In this document: in pieces, positions 34,201-47,126 of the stretch | Layout: each line of letters opens with the position of its first letter | Numbering within the stretch: position 1 is the stretch's first letter | Assembly (NCBI GenBank): GCA_025617745.1 | Contig: CM046869.1 | Location: 13,287,168 to 13,351,167, forward strand | Origin: Heliocidaris erythrogramma | Taxonomy: Eukaryota > Echinodermata > Echinoidea > Camarodonta > Echinometridae | Direction: 5' to 3' | DNA length: 64,000 bases | Notes under the pieces: model-generated | The model's input: the letters and a program-made list of their open reading frames with translations, nothing else | Told to the model about the DNA's origin: nothing | Database searches by the model: none | Position numbers and translations under genes: made by a program

Positions 34201-37200
34201 AATCTATAGGGTTCCAGATTTTACCAAGAGACACCTTCATACAAAATTTGAACAAAATCCGTTGAGAAATTTGACCGCTAGAGCGCACACAAACTATCCC
34301 CCAAAATATGGCCTTTTACCCTATAAAAGACGGAACACTGGGGGCAGCATCACCAGAAACTATAGGGGTCCAGATTTTACCAAGATACACGTCCACAGGA
34401 AGTCTGAAAGAAATTCGTCGAGAAATGTGACCGCTAGAGCGCACACAAGAATGTGACGCCGCGGCAGCGGCGGCGGCGGCGAAACGCTGCTGAATCCAAA
34501 GTATCCTCCGGCATACTGCCGGGGATACAATTAAAGAAACAGATCAACGAAAGTTTGAGCAAGATCCGATAAGAAATATTGAAGTTGTGAATTTTTGATT
34601 GGGTAATTAATCAAAAATGAATTTGCAACTCTGTTACGTGTCTTGTGAGGTCCTCTCCTATTTGCCCTGTAGTAAAAAAAAATAAATCATGAATTGACTT
34701 TTTCTACAGAAGATATTTAATCATACATCCAACCTAGATATAATCATTGCACATAATATGTTTTTACACAAAACCTGTATAAAAACAAATGTATTCCTTC
34801 AACAACAACTAAGAAATCTAATAACATCTGATTCTTTTAAAAATCATGTTAAAACATTTCTGTTACATTCTTTACTAATTTCTACATGCGCCCTGAGCAC
34901 TTCACAGAGTGGATTTGGCACTGTATAAGTTACATTTATTATTATTATTATTATTAAAATGGAAATTTATGAAATTTTCTATACAATAGGAAAGGAGCTC
35001 ACAAGATATGTCACCGAGTTGCCAATTTGTATTTGATTGATTACAACCTCAAGAATTCATAACTTCATCTCTGTAGTTCTGTACCATCATAACTTCACAA
35101 AGTAAGTTTATCCTCAGCAGTCTCTCCTTCCCCACATTCTCTGGAGCTCTCTTCCTTTCTCATCCACTTCTCAAAGTCTAAATTCTATTACTCTTCCACT
35201 TTCTCATCTGTTTCGGTCTCTCAATACTCCCCTCTCTCTACACTCCCTCTCCAGGGGAGCATTTCATCCTGTGTTTTGTCTGTGATTTTCTACCGACAAC
35301 TGTTATAAGCTACTGAAATCCTTGCATCTGATTGGCTTGAGAGCAAATTTGTCGGTAAAAATCACTGACAAAACCTCATTTCATGAGGTGGACCTTGTTG
35401 AGGGAGAGAAGGGACCAAGTGGGGGACGGTCCGTCTGTGAGGGAAGGGTCCCTCCTCCCAGGGTAGGAGAAAGTTTGGCATCTTAAAAATCTGAAAATCA
35501 AGTTTTAGTTGCATCTTAGGTACAATTTTGAAGATCAAAAAGGTCTTTTTTTTGTCAAGCGGACTGCTAGTCACCCTAGTCGCAAGGACCCCCTCCCTAG
35601 TTACAGTCCTGCTCTCTATTAATCTATATTCTCCCTCTGTATGTATGGTTCTTTCCAAACCATGTTAACATTGTGTCTTATACATGTACAATGATGTGCA
35701 CTTTTGATATAACCTATTGATGATGTCCCCAAATTCTCAAACCAATTAGAATGCATCAATGAAACAATGAAACAATGAAACAAAGGCATATACAAAGGAT
35801 GACAAATGCATCCCCCCCCCAAAAAAAAGAAACATGCATGAATCCAAACTTACCCTCTCCAACATAGCTTGCAGAGACCTTGAAGGTAAAAGTATCACCA
35901 ACATCCATGTATGTTGTTGGTTGCTTAGCAACACTGGGGTGAGGGGTCATGACATGCTGACATGGTGACTCCTTGAGAAGTAGGTCATCTGAAATGTGAA
36001 TATATGCAAACATACAAACATATGAGCACAAAGAAAGGAAAAAGAAAGAACAATATACTGTAAAAGCTGATATTTTCACGTACAGATATTTCTGCAAATG
36101 GCAAGGTCTCAGACGATTTCGTGAGTTGTTGTTTTCGCAGTTTGCCAAATGATCAAGAATATTGTACGTAAGGTTTGTATCATGTTATTTAAATGGCTGT
36201 CTTAAAAGACGATGTACATGTGTATACAAGGTTTTGGACTGTCATGTACATAAATTCTACTACGTAAATGTTGGTTAGAGACTTCAAAAATTGGCTGGAA
36301 TTTCACTGTTATTCTAGCTCAAAGCTAAAATCTCATGCCTCAATTCATCATCTAGTAGAAGTTATTTAATATGATTTTGTATTGGATTCCAGCACAATAT
36401 TTCAGTTTAGGTGTCAAATTATTGAATTTCTCTGATTATTCTTCCTTCTGAAACAGGTGTAGTCATGTGACTCACGTTCGCGATCACGACAGATTTTACG
36501 ATCGCGATCGCAAGTCATGTGACCACACATGTTTCAGAAGGAAGAATAATCATTAGAAATTGAATAAATTGACACCTAAACTGAAATATTGTGCTGGAAT
36601 CCAATAAAAAATCATATTAAATGAAAGAATATAAATATCTTCTGCTAGAGGATAAATTGAGGCATGAGATTTTAGCTTTAAGCTAGAATAAAAGTGAAAT
36701 TCAAGATAATTCTTGAAATCTCTAACCATCATTTACGTAGTAGAATTTATGTACACATTATAGTAAGTGCTAACATACTGGGCGTTGTGGCGTGCGCCTG
36801 TAATCCAGCTACCAGTGGAAGTTATAAACTGATTCAGCGGACCCAGGTTCGAGACTGAGTCACGTCTTTCGGATGGTGACGTTAAAGGTCGGTCCCAGAC
36901 GTAAATAATCATATCTGATTGATACACGTCTGTAAAAACCCAATTACACACACACACACATAATGTAAGTGCTAACATTATACATGTAGTAAGTGCTAAC
37001 ATAACTGGGCGTTGTGGCATGCGCCTGTAATCCAGCTACCAGTGGAAGTTATAAACTGATTCAGCGGACCCAGGTCACGTCTTTCGGATGGTGACGTTAA
37101 AGGTCGGTCCCAGACGTAAATAATCATATCTGATTGATACACGTCTGTAAAAACCCAATTACACACACACATAATTAAATAGAACATTAGGCTTTAAGTA

Positions 37201-40200
37201 TTGTGATCTGAGGTATGTACATAGGTCCGGTGTTCTCAACATAGCGACTCGTACTTGTGCTCAGGTGACACTATGTGCGAGCGATACAGGCTTCACTTTT
37301 TCGTGGCACAAATATGTGCAGTCATCAGCGAGTGGCGATATTTTCGTGAGATGTTAAATTCGCATCCCAACATTAACTCGCGAAAATAACAGCTTATACA
37401 GTAATAAGCATCACATTATTTAGAGGGTACAAGGAAGGCTGTACATTTGTAAAACAAATAGACAAGAAGAATAAGGAAAAACCTTAGAGAGGAAACTATA
37501 ACAAGGGGCTTCCAATAAGAAATAGAAAGAGATGGAAAAACAACAGAAATGGAGAGGGACAGAGCTAGTGACAGGGAGCAAGGGGAGGATATCTAAAAGT
37601 ATAGGGAGATGGGAAGGTGGATGTAAAAATGAGGACATACATTTACATGCACATGTAGATGAATGGAGAGAGAAAGAAAGGAGTAAAAGGGAGTTCAGTT
37701 CATATTATTCCATCCTAAAAAGAATAAAAACATGCGATTCCATATAACATATTACATTTCAAATCACAAAATAAATATATTTTAAATGGTGATGAAACTA
37801 AATTGGGCATAACTGATAAAAAACCAAAGGGAAGGAGGGAGGGAGAGAGGGATAGAGGGATAGAGAGAGGGGGAGGAAGAGGGAGGAGTGGCATGATCCT
37901 AATCAGGATCTTGGGTGGTAAACATTCATTGTTCAGTAGGTTTGGAAGACATATTTATGTCTCTAACCTTGTAAATCACAACCCTAACTATGCAATAAAA
38001 GCTTGAATACAAAGTTGCTTTCTCATCTTGCAAAATTCCGAAAATATATCCACTTATTCATTGCATACAAAAACAAAGATTTAGGACCCTAATGAAATTT
38101 CTCCAAAAAAAAATCAAAATGTTTTGGATGTGTACGGAGATGTACATCAGTTGGCATGACAGAGATACGAGCTAAACATATACTACTTGTTATTATTATA
38201 CATTTACATGTATATCCCAAGCCCCTGGTCAGGATGTTTCGTTTTTTTGTTGTTTTTTGCTGTTGTAGATGGACCAACTTGTGCAGAAAGGTAAAACCTT
38301 AAGATGCGATTTTGGAAGATTTTGGCATCTATTCTTTAGATTAATGTTCTTGCTATGTTCCTATAGTTGATTGTATTCATATATTATCTTTATATATGAA
38401 ATAACTTAACTGAATTGAATTGAATTGAATCAAATCAAAGAATCACTTGAAATGTTATGAAATGCTCACATGCATTTCACTGATGTATATTACACTGTAC
38501 ATGAACATTCTTGTTTCATCAATAGCTACGTTTATACGGTACTAGTGGTTTCGAAACTTTAAGGTAACGAAACAATGACTCATTACAAGTCGAGCGATCG
38601 TAGTTTAAGATGAAAAGAGAAGTCATTGTTAACAATGAGTTTGCTATTAAAACTTAAAGTTTAGTCTGTCCACACGGTTCATAAATATGAGGGAGGACTC
38701 GCCACCCGCTGCTCTACAAGCCTTGTGGTTCTAGAACTACAAGTAAACTTAAAGTTTTGAAACGAGTCCATTCATACGATGACTAGAAGATGACTTAAAG
38801 TTTTGAAACTACAAGCAAAACTCTGTGTGAACCCGACTAGCATTACTCTACATTTCAAATAGTGTGGATGTTTGATGGTATGCTGACTGGTATTGAGACA
38901 TACCCCTAGGGCCAAATGGCAATTTGTCAATCCAGTGGTTTCAAATGAATGATTTATTCCTCAATAAAAGTTTGTGAATGGTTCACTGACTGATGAAAGT
39001 TGAATTTTTACAAGCTACGTTCATATGGGACTCGTGGTTTCAAAGCTTTAAGTTAGCGAAACTTTAAGTTTCACGACTCCCTAACCGCAACGAGGGTTCA
39101 CACCAGCCCGAAACAAAGAGCTGAAACTACAAGCCAAGCGATAGTTGTGGTTAACCCCAGAATTAGATACTACCCGCTGCTCGTGGTTCTAGAACTACAG
39201 GTAAACGTAACGTTTCAAAATTACGAGTCCGTTCATACGGTCTGAAACTACAAGATAACTACAAGTTAACTTAAAATTTTTAAAGTACTAGCGAAACTTA
39301 AAGTTTAGCTCCCATCATGTGAACCTAACTAATAAGAATCAAAAGAAGTCCATCATTAACCTAGATATCTGAACTATATTAGGAGAACTATACATGTATA
39401 TACTAAATGTAAAGTTTCGAAACTACAAGTCCGTTCATACGGTCTGAAACTACAAGTTAACTTAAAGTTTTGAAACTACTAGCGAAACTTAAAGTTTAGC
39501 TCCCATCGTGTGAACCGAACTAATAAGAATCAAAAGAAGTCCATCATTAACCTAGATATCTGAACTATATTAGGAGGACTATACATGTATAAGCTACAGG
39601 TTGTTTTGTGAAACAATATATTTTATTAAAGTACTAGCAAGATCAAGTTTTTAGGCAAAGTAAAATTGATGCCTAGTTTCTTCTATTTTGAAAATGATAG
39701 ATGGTTCCTTGTTTAATACTTGATATTCTCTGTACATGCAATACCCGAGGTCCATCTTAAAACAAGCTTTCCTGACAGAAATTCTTTTCTTTGCTCCACC
39801 AAGTTCTAAACAAGCTACAATTTGCATGTACACATTGATAATTTTCTTATCTTCATTTTCTAGAATTCCTAGGATTCTTCTCTATGTCAACAACAAAAAA
39901 TGTCAGATAATAACTAACAGGAGGTGGATGGAAAAGAAAAGAAGCTGGAAAAACTACAATTAATTGTAGCTGGGCCTTAAAGACTTTAGTTAATATTTCT
40001 GTAATCGAATGGGAATGTCTTCACCACTTTAAATCCTGAACATTCTTTACAAACTAACAATAGTCTATCCCAAACTAACAATGAATAATGTATTGTTTGT
40101 TTCACAAGTTTTTCATACAAGTTATCAATAGTCATGATAATAATAATGATGATGATGATGATGATGATGACAAAATAATGAAAATAATAATAATAACATA

Positions 40201-43200
40201 ATAATGGTAATAATAACACAATAGCATACACATGCTACATGCATTATGATCTCTACTTACTGACATTCTCGGCTATATCAGGTGTCCTCATGTTGGCATG
40301 GAGACTGGGTTCTTGAGATGTTGCCATAGCAACAAGAGTCCCGCCTGACAATGATCTCATGTTAGTTATTAACAGACGTACACCACTGTTGTAATACAAT
40401 AAAAACAGATACATATTTTTAATTCAGCTTCAACTGTAGGTAGGAAAAGTACCAATACTAAATAAAGTATAAAATCCTAAAATTAAGATATTTTACTTTA
40501 GGTAGCTTAGCAAAATGCAATGGCACATAAAGACGCAGGAAAGACACAAAGAGGAAAATAGCCAGTTTTATCTGTGCTCCTAAAATTAGAATCAGACATA
40601 TCTGAATAAAATTTTTCGTAACATTTTGCTTAAAAGTATTAAAAGAGGTAAATACTTAATAATGAATGCTAATATTTTGGTATTCTATACAATAACATTT
40701 TGATTTGGAATAATTTTGTCATATGTGTCTTTCCCACGTTTTTATGCGCCACAATGTTGTTTTTTTTACTAAGCTACCTTAGGAGAAAGTTTTCTTCATA
40801 CACATTCATGATTTATTTATTAGAAATAGTTGAAATCATGAATGTAAAATTCAAATAGTTCATGCTACAGCCTAATTCTGTACTATGTACTTTACTTGCT
40901 ATGACCTAATGGTGGCACTGGGGTTCATTCACCCTTAATCAAAACCAGGGTTTGGGTCTCTGCCCACTGCATATGCTCTCACAGCACCCAGGTGTTAAAT
41001 GGGTATATGGCAGGATTTATTTCTTGAAATGCACCATGCGCTGATAGCTGTTGCCTAAGCTAAATCTAGGTAATATTGTCAAAACCCTTGGAACTGCATA
41101 CAGGCTTTATATCATAATGTGTTATGCATTATAGAAGAACAGTATTTTTGTTTTTAATTTTCTAGACCTCTTATTTTTAATTGTCGGATGAGAGAATGGA
41201 AACTTTGTTTGTGACAAAAAAAATTTAAAAAATCAGAAATTTGATGTAGAGAGGTGGCACCAGGAGAAAAAGGGTAACCAACAATTTTTACGGCATGTTC
41301 TCTTCATGCTATATGGTAAAGAATGACTAGTTTTAGAGCTATCTATAGGAAGATTTTGGCCAACTTGGTTTATAATATGGTGCATATTGTTACTATTAAA
41401 CTGGAACATAGTTGGCCAAACTTTTTGTATAGATGTCTCTGACTAGTTTGATGTCCTACTGCCCTCTATCGTGGAGTACTGCACAGCTGTTTGAAGGTAC
41501 AACAGGATGGATGATTAACTTGATGGATGAGGAAAAGTAATTCAGGCCCCCATTTGCTCACATGTTAAATCGATAGTAATAAAAAAAAAAAATCATATTT
41601 TAAAACCCTTGGGGTGGAATTTGTTAAAATGCTCAGAGTAGAGACAAAAATTTTAAAAATCCTGAATGAGGTGCCTTATTTGGGCAATTTCCCGGCTGTA
41701 ACACAATTTATGAAGGCTGAAACGCGGCTAGACATTACTATGGCCAAATCGCAGGCTGAAACAGTGTGATGCACTGAGATAATATAAACCCTTTAAATCA
41801 AAAACCCTATGACTGTTAAACATCACAGTCTTCTTAAAATTTACAGAGGACACTTACTCGATTTTATATGAATTTCTTTCATCAATTTTTATCCTATTAA
41901 CCTTGCTCTGCCTCACAAGAGTGCATTGCGAGAGGAAGAATTACTTATGTGTGCCCAATAGTCCCATTGCATAAAAAAATGAAGGGTATCAACACTTTCT
42001 CCTCTGATTGAGTTGGGCTTGAGTCTACATGTACATTGACTTATAACATTGACAAATCACCAAAAAATATTGTCCTCTGTTTGACCTTCACCTGCATACT
42101 ACATTCAAAATATCAACTTCAAATAGTTCTGTAGAGAGACATTGAAAGTTTAGATACATTCAAAGAGATGATGTTTCAGCTTGAAGTAATTATGCAAGGG
42201 AGCAGATGATATAGGATCGTCTCAGTTGTAATATAGAATTATATATGTCCTGGTAGTACATGGACATGTATACTGAATATATTAGTTCGATAATAGTGGT
42301 TAAGGTAGCTTGGCGAAACGTTGTGGCGCATAAAAACGCGGGAAAGACACATATGACAAAATTATTCAAAATCAAAATTTTATTCTATAGAGGCAAAACC
42401 AAAATATTAGGATGTAGATCTTGCTTTCTTCCTCTTTGGACTCTTTTAAGCAAAATAATATGAAAACTTTAATTGAGATATGTCCGATTCTAATTTTAGC
42501 AGCACAGACAAAACTAGCAATTTCCTCTTTGCGTCTTTCCCACGTCTTTATGCGACATTGTGTGTCACTGAGCTACCTAATAATTGAGCTTCACAATTAA
42601 AACATATCTTTGAGTCCTCAATTTTGGTGCTTGCTTGCAGGTACACTTTACACAAGGTCCAAAATCATATCCTACAGAACCAAGGTATTCTTAAAGGGAT
42701 ACTCAACCGCAGATTGTGGACATTTTTATGCCGTCAGAGGGCACCGTGATCGTTACCTGATCATGCCATTGCCCCGTGGGGCGCACACTTCGAACAGACT
42801 AGTCGCTGCTCAACATGCACGCTCCGTCTGAGCTCGAGCTCTCGTGCGAGATTCGGTCAGCTTCCCCTTGTAAAAAAGTACCATGGTACCCGTGGTAATA
42901 TGACGGTAATTCAATTACCGTCATATTACCATGGGTACTATGGTACTATTTTACAAGGGTCGTGCAGTCCGAAATATAATCCCTGTAGTCCAACGGATAC
43001 TTTCAACACAAACTTTGTGTACGAGTGAATGGGGCTTACGCAATCCTGACTTTCCCCACGGCCGCCTGGTGGCGTATCCCTTTAATAAGTGCACCTTAAT
43101 TAGCCCAACAAGCTCTAACTTGAGATATTAGACCAAACAGCACTTACTAAGAAAAAAAGGTTGAAGTTTGGACTTTTTCATCTCCATTACATGTAGCTTG

Positions 43201-44554
43201 AGTGGAACAATCATAATACTTGCTCACTCAAGGAATGAGCTCCAACTTCAGATCATATAGTCCAAGTATAACGGGTATTTCATGAAGAAGCCCTAGTAGG
43301 CTTCGAATAATATATGTAGCTCAAGCTGCTCTCCCGAGTATATATATATATATATGCATGAAATAGCCAGCTTTTTGTGTCTTCACAGGTTAATTTCCAT
43401 ACATCAGAATTAGTACCTATTTTGAAAACTAAGGCTAATGAGGACAGGCCTAATGACAGGCCTAATGACAGTCCCGAACAAGGATTGACAATGTTTGCAA
43501 GCCATCAATCCCAGTGGGAGAAAGCATTCTTCACCAATTCATTTAAATAGCATCAGAAGCGGAGGGCTATCTATCATTAAATGATGAGACGTCAAACTGA
43601 TTGACAGGTTGTTGACAGCCTCCATGTTTATACACATTGCGAGTCACTTCCCATCATTCCCCAGCAGACATACACTATTGACGACTTGAACAAATAAAGA
43701 AGCAGTACCCAGATCATCCAGTGTTGGTTAGAGCAAGAAGGATTTAGGTGATATGTATTCAATAGAGAAGGAATGGTCTAACAATGGAGAGAAGAGAATG
43801 GAAGATCAACGGAGGGAGTAGATATTACTGCCTCTTTTAAGTTGACCACAAATTCATACAATGAGTTTGGATACCTACAGTCACATGCTATATTATCCAA
43901 ATCTTCATTTGAAGATGTTAAAATGCATTTCAATATTTGTGACAAAAGTGAAAAATGATTTCCATGTAATAGGCCTACACTGAAAGAGTAACATCTTGCA
44001 TAAAAAGTTGCGATTAAATGCAGCCCAAAAAATTAAACGAACTTGATTTTCAACCAATCAGAATCACGCATTTTGGACTTGCGTTTAATTTTTCAAGTTG
44101 CGTTTAATCACAACTTTTTATGCCAGAGGGCCCAGATGTCTCAAGAGCTTGATCAATTTTTTCTGAATAAAAAGAAGAAACTTATAAATATGATTAACTT
44201 AAGGTTTTCCTTGCACTGTTTACTGTTATAAGAAAGTAACATGTAGTTGAAATGGTTAAATTTTTAGAGAGCAATAATGACCTCTTCAAGCTTGACAGAG
44301 AGAAGTATTGCATCTCTAGCACAATGCATGCATGAGTATCAATGGAATGGTGACCGATTCAATTCTAGGAAGAGAGCTGAAGATTATCACCAGTGAATTG
44401 TAATGTGATATTGAAGAGAGCTAATCTGCAATAAAGAAAACAGTGCTATCTTAATTATTTTGAAGTTTAGTTCAGACTTTGGGTGAAAAAGGAGGCTTGT
44501 GTTACAGGGAGGAGGGACTGCTGAGGACAGAGACAGAGATAGAGATAGAGAGAA

Positions 44555-44585
<31 letters not shown>

Positions 44586-47088
44586 AAGAGAGAGAGAGAA
44601 AGAGAGAGAGAGAAAAGGGGACATAAAGAAACAGAAAGGGAGAAGAGTGGAGGGATAGTGAAAAAAGAAGAAAAATGGCTAAGAGGGAGGGGAACATAGG
44701 GACACATTTGAAATTGAAAGGGAAGAAAAGACAAAGAGAGTCAAAGACCCCAAAGAACAAGAGGCAGACAGACAAAAGGAACATGGAAAGAGATAAAGAA
44801 AGACAGAGAGAGAGATCAAATGAGAGAGGAACATGGAAGAGACAAAGAGAGAGAAAGAGAGAGTGAGAATGAAATGAGACAGAGGTGAGGAAGAAATGGT
44901 AGAGAATGGAAGCTAGTGTCTGTCAGTACCGGTTGATCTTTGATAAGGTGCGCTTATTTACGCCTCCGGAGATTTGGTTGAAAGCGTTTGATAAAGTCTT
45001 TAGGGAAGAGGGTAATTGACGTGATCGAGCCTTCCGACAGCCCCTGTCACAGACACCTATAGGAGAGATGCAAGGCTACATTCACATGGCATCATTCAAT
45101 TCAATTTTCTATCCAAATATTTTCATCTAACCTACATGCATTTTTAGAAACATTTCCAATCTTAAAGGGCAATCCAACCTTGATAAGATGATTTGCGTGA
45201 AAGCGAAAGATAAATAAGAAAAACAGGATGGTGAAAGTTTGAAAGAAATTGGACAATGAATAAGAAAGTTATGGATGTTTGAAAATTGAGATCACTAAAT
45301 TTATGCGAAATCTCAAATCGGCAATTTAGTACACGAAAATATCAACTGCAGTTTTTTCCTAAGCGCCTTTTCCCTTGGGGCAATACTCCCAACATATTGC
45401 AGATAGCATATCTTATAGGTCCTCATGAAAGAAAAAGATCCTACTGAGTAATGCATTTTGAGAAAAACAATTACATTTTAGTAATTTTGTGTGTTGGAGC
45501 AAATGGGGGAGTTGTCCGCCACTACATCACAGTGACATTAACTATTCTGCCAATTTGAAATTCCTGTATGTAAAGTGATTTCAACTTTCAAAAATTCATA
45601 ACTTTCTTATTACTTGTCTAATTTCGTTCCAACGTTCACCAATCTGCTTCTCTGATTTATCCTTTCATTCAGAAGTAATTGCTGGTGAGAAACAAGTAAG
45701 TGCGAGTAATAAAGGTTCCTAGGCATACCCACTTGTGTGTCATAATAGATACATAAAGGTAAAGTGCACTCCATTGATCTCATTTTGCAGCGGGGGTATT
45801 TATTCATTTATTTTTTGGTGGTGGTGGTTTACCACATCTCGTGGGAGCAAGGGGAGGCGGTGTGGCGCAATCGGATCGTCATCGGATCGTCGTCAGGCTG
45901 TAAATATGACTTCTGTCATATGTGTGGGTTCGAGTACCGCTCTGAGCTGACAAAAAGATTGTCGCTGTGTTGTGTGTAAGCGTACCCCTCCCCTCTGTTC
46001 CCGATGCAGGCTCGGGTTCAGGGGAAAACACTCCGTTCCTCGGACCGAACGTTACCCGGAGGCCCCGTGTGTAGGAGATTCACACCCTATGCACGTTAAT
46101 ACGCTGCATTTCTCGCAAAGAGTAGGGTGTCAACCTGGTGTTTAGTATGCCTGTAATAACAACTGGAAGTGGTACAATAGAAAAGAGCGCAATAATCTTC
46201 AGAATTGAAGGAGGCAGTTGTACCCAAGGAAGAAAGACTGTACTATACAGGCCAAAAACATACAGTTCATGAATATTAATATATATGATGGGAGTGTCAT
46301 AGTATATTAGTTATATGTAATTCATGTGACTTTCAGTTGTGAGGCTGAGGGCTTACATCCCATGCCTGGTACAGTATGTCCTATAACGGCAACCTACATT
46401 TGATACTCTCAGCCTAGGTGTAGTTCACAGGTTTGAGTAGGCCTATCTGCTAGGAAGAAATTTCTTGAATTCTAGAGCAGCATTTTAGCAGTTCATTTAA
46501 TAGTTCATTTAGTTCATTGTTATATTTTTTTGCTTGGTTACATTAACAATTTTTCCACTTATCATCCATCTATGCCATCACTTTCTTCTTCAGTGCTGTG
46601 GGCTAATGGAAACACGGCACGTAGTTAGGATAAAGGACTGGATAATGAGAATTGTTTCTAGCAATTGCTGGAATCCTCTGCTATAAACTGGGTTACAGAA
46701 GGACACACAAATCCCCACCTACCGATATCTTCAAGGACAAGGTCTAGGAGGTCTGACAAGGTCGGATCTTTCCATTGAAGCTTGAAGAGGATTAGAACAA
46801 GTAATTCCTGACCCAATTCTCCATCTATCCCCCTTCTCTCTAATGTTTCCTTCTTCTGGTGGTTGATATAACAGGATGATTTGCACAGCTACTCATAACA
46901 GTTTGTTGATCTTCCGTGATGTATAATGGATTGGATTACATCCATCGATGACAGATAGCCACAGCATGAAAAACATCATGTTCTGTCATCTGAGAATATC
47001 ACTTTTTGCTGCCAGTTATCAACTGGATACCTGGCTTCAAATAAAATTTCAGTCTACATCTTGTGCCACCTTATGGCTACTGTTATTT

Positions 47089-47126
<38 letters not shown>

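Larger units (their letters stand above)
32097..35066. mobile_element. AAAGGGGAAGTCCACC MITE, split by later insertions
   Basis: The left part (32097-32147) and right part (34531-34790, 34966-35066) match the intact copy at 18802-19315, including AAAGAAACAGATCA and GAGCTCACAAGATATGTC. The satellite element and a LINE end sit between. The right terminal repeat is missing. Confidence 0.7.

Noticed and set aside
15063-37187. A 60-90-residue frame (CVCNWVFTDVYQSDM and on) found at four places, looking like a conserved small protein family
   Set aside because: It is the antisense translation of the 7SL-type SINE; conservation comes from the SINE copies and the frame runs through the (CA)n tail.
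44387-44866. Ser/Leu-rich and Arg/Glu-rich open frames of 60-115 codons
   Set aside because: Translation of a GAGA microsatellite.
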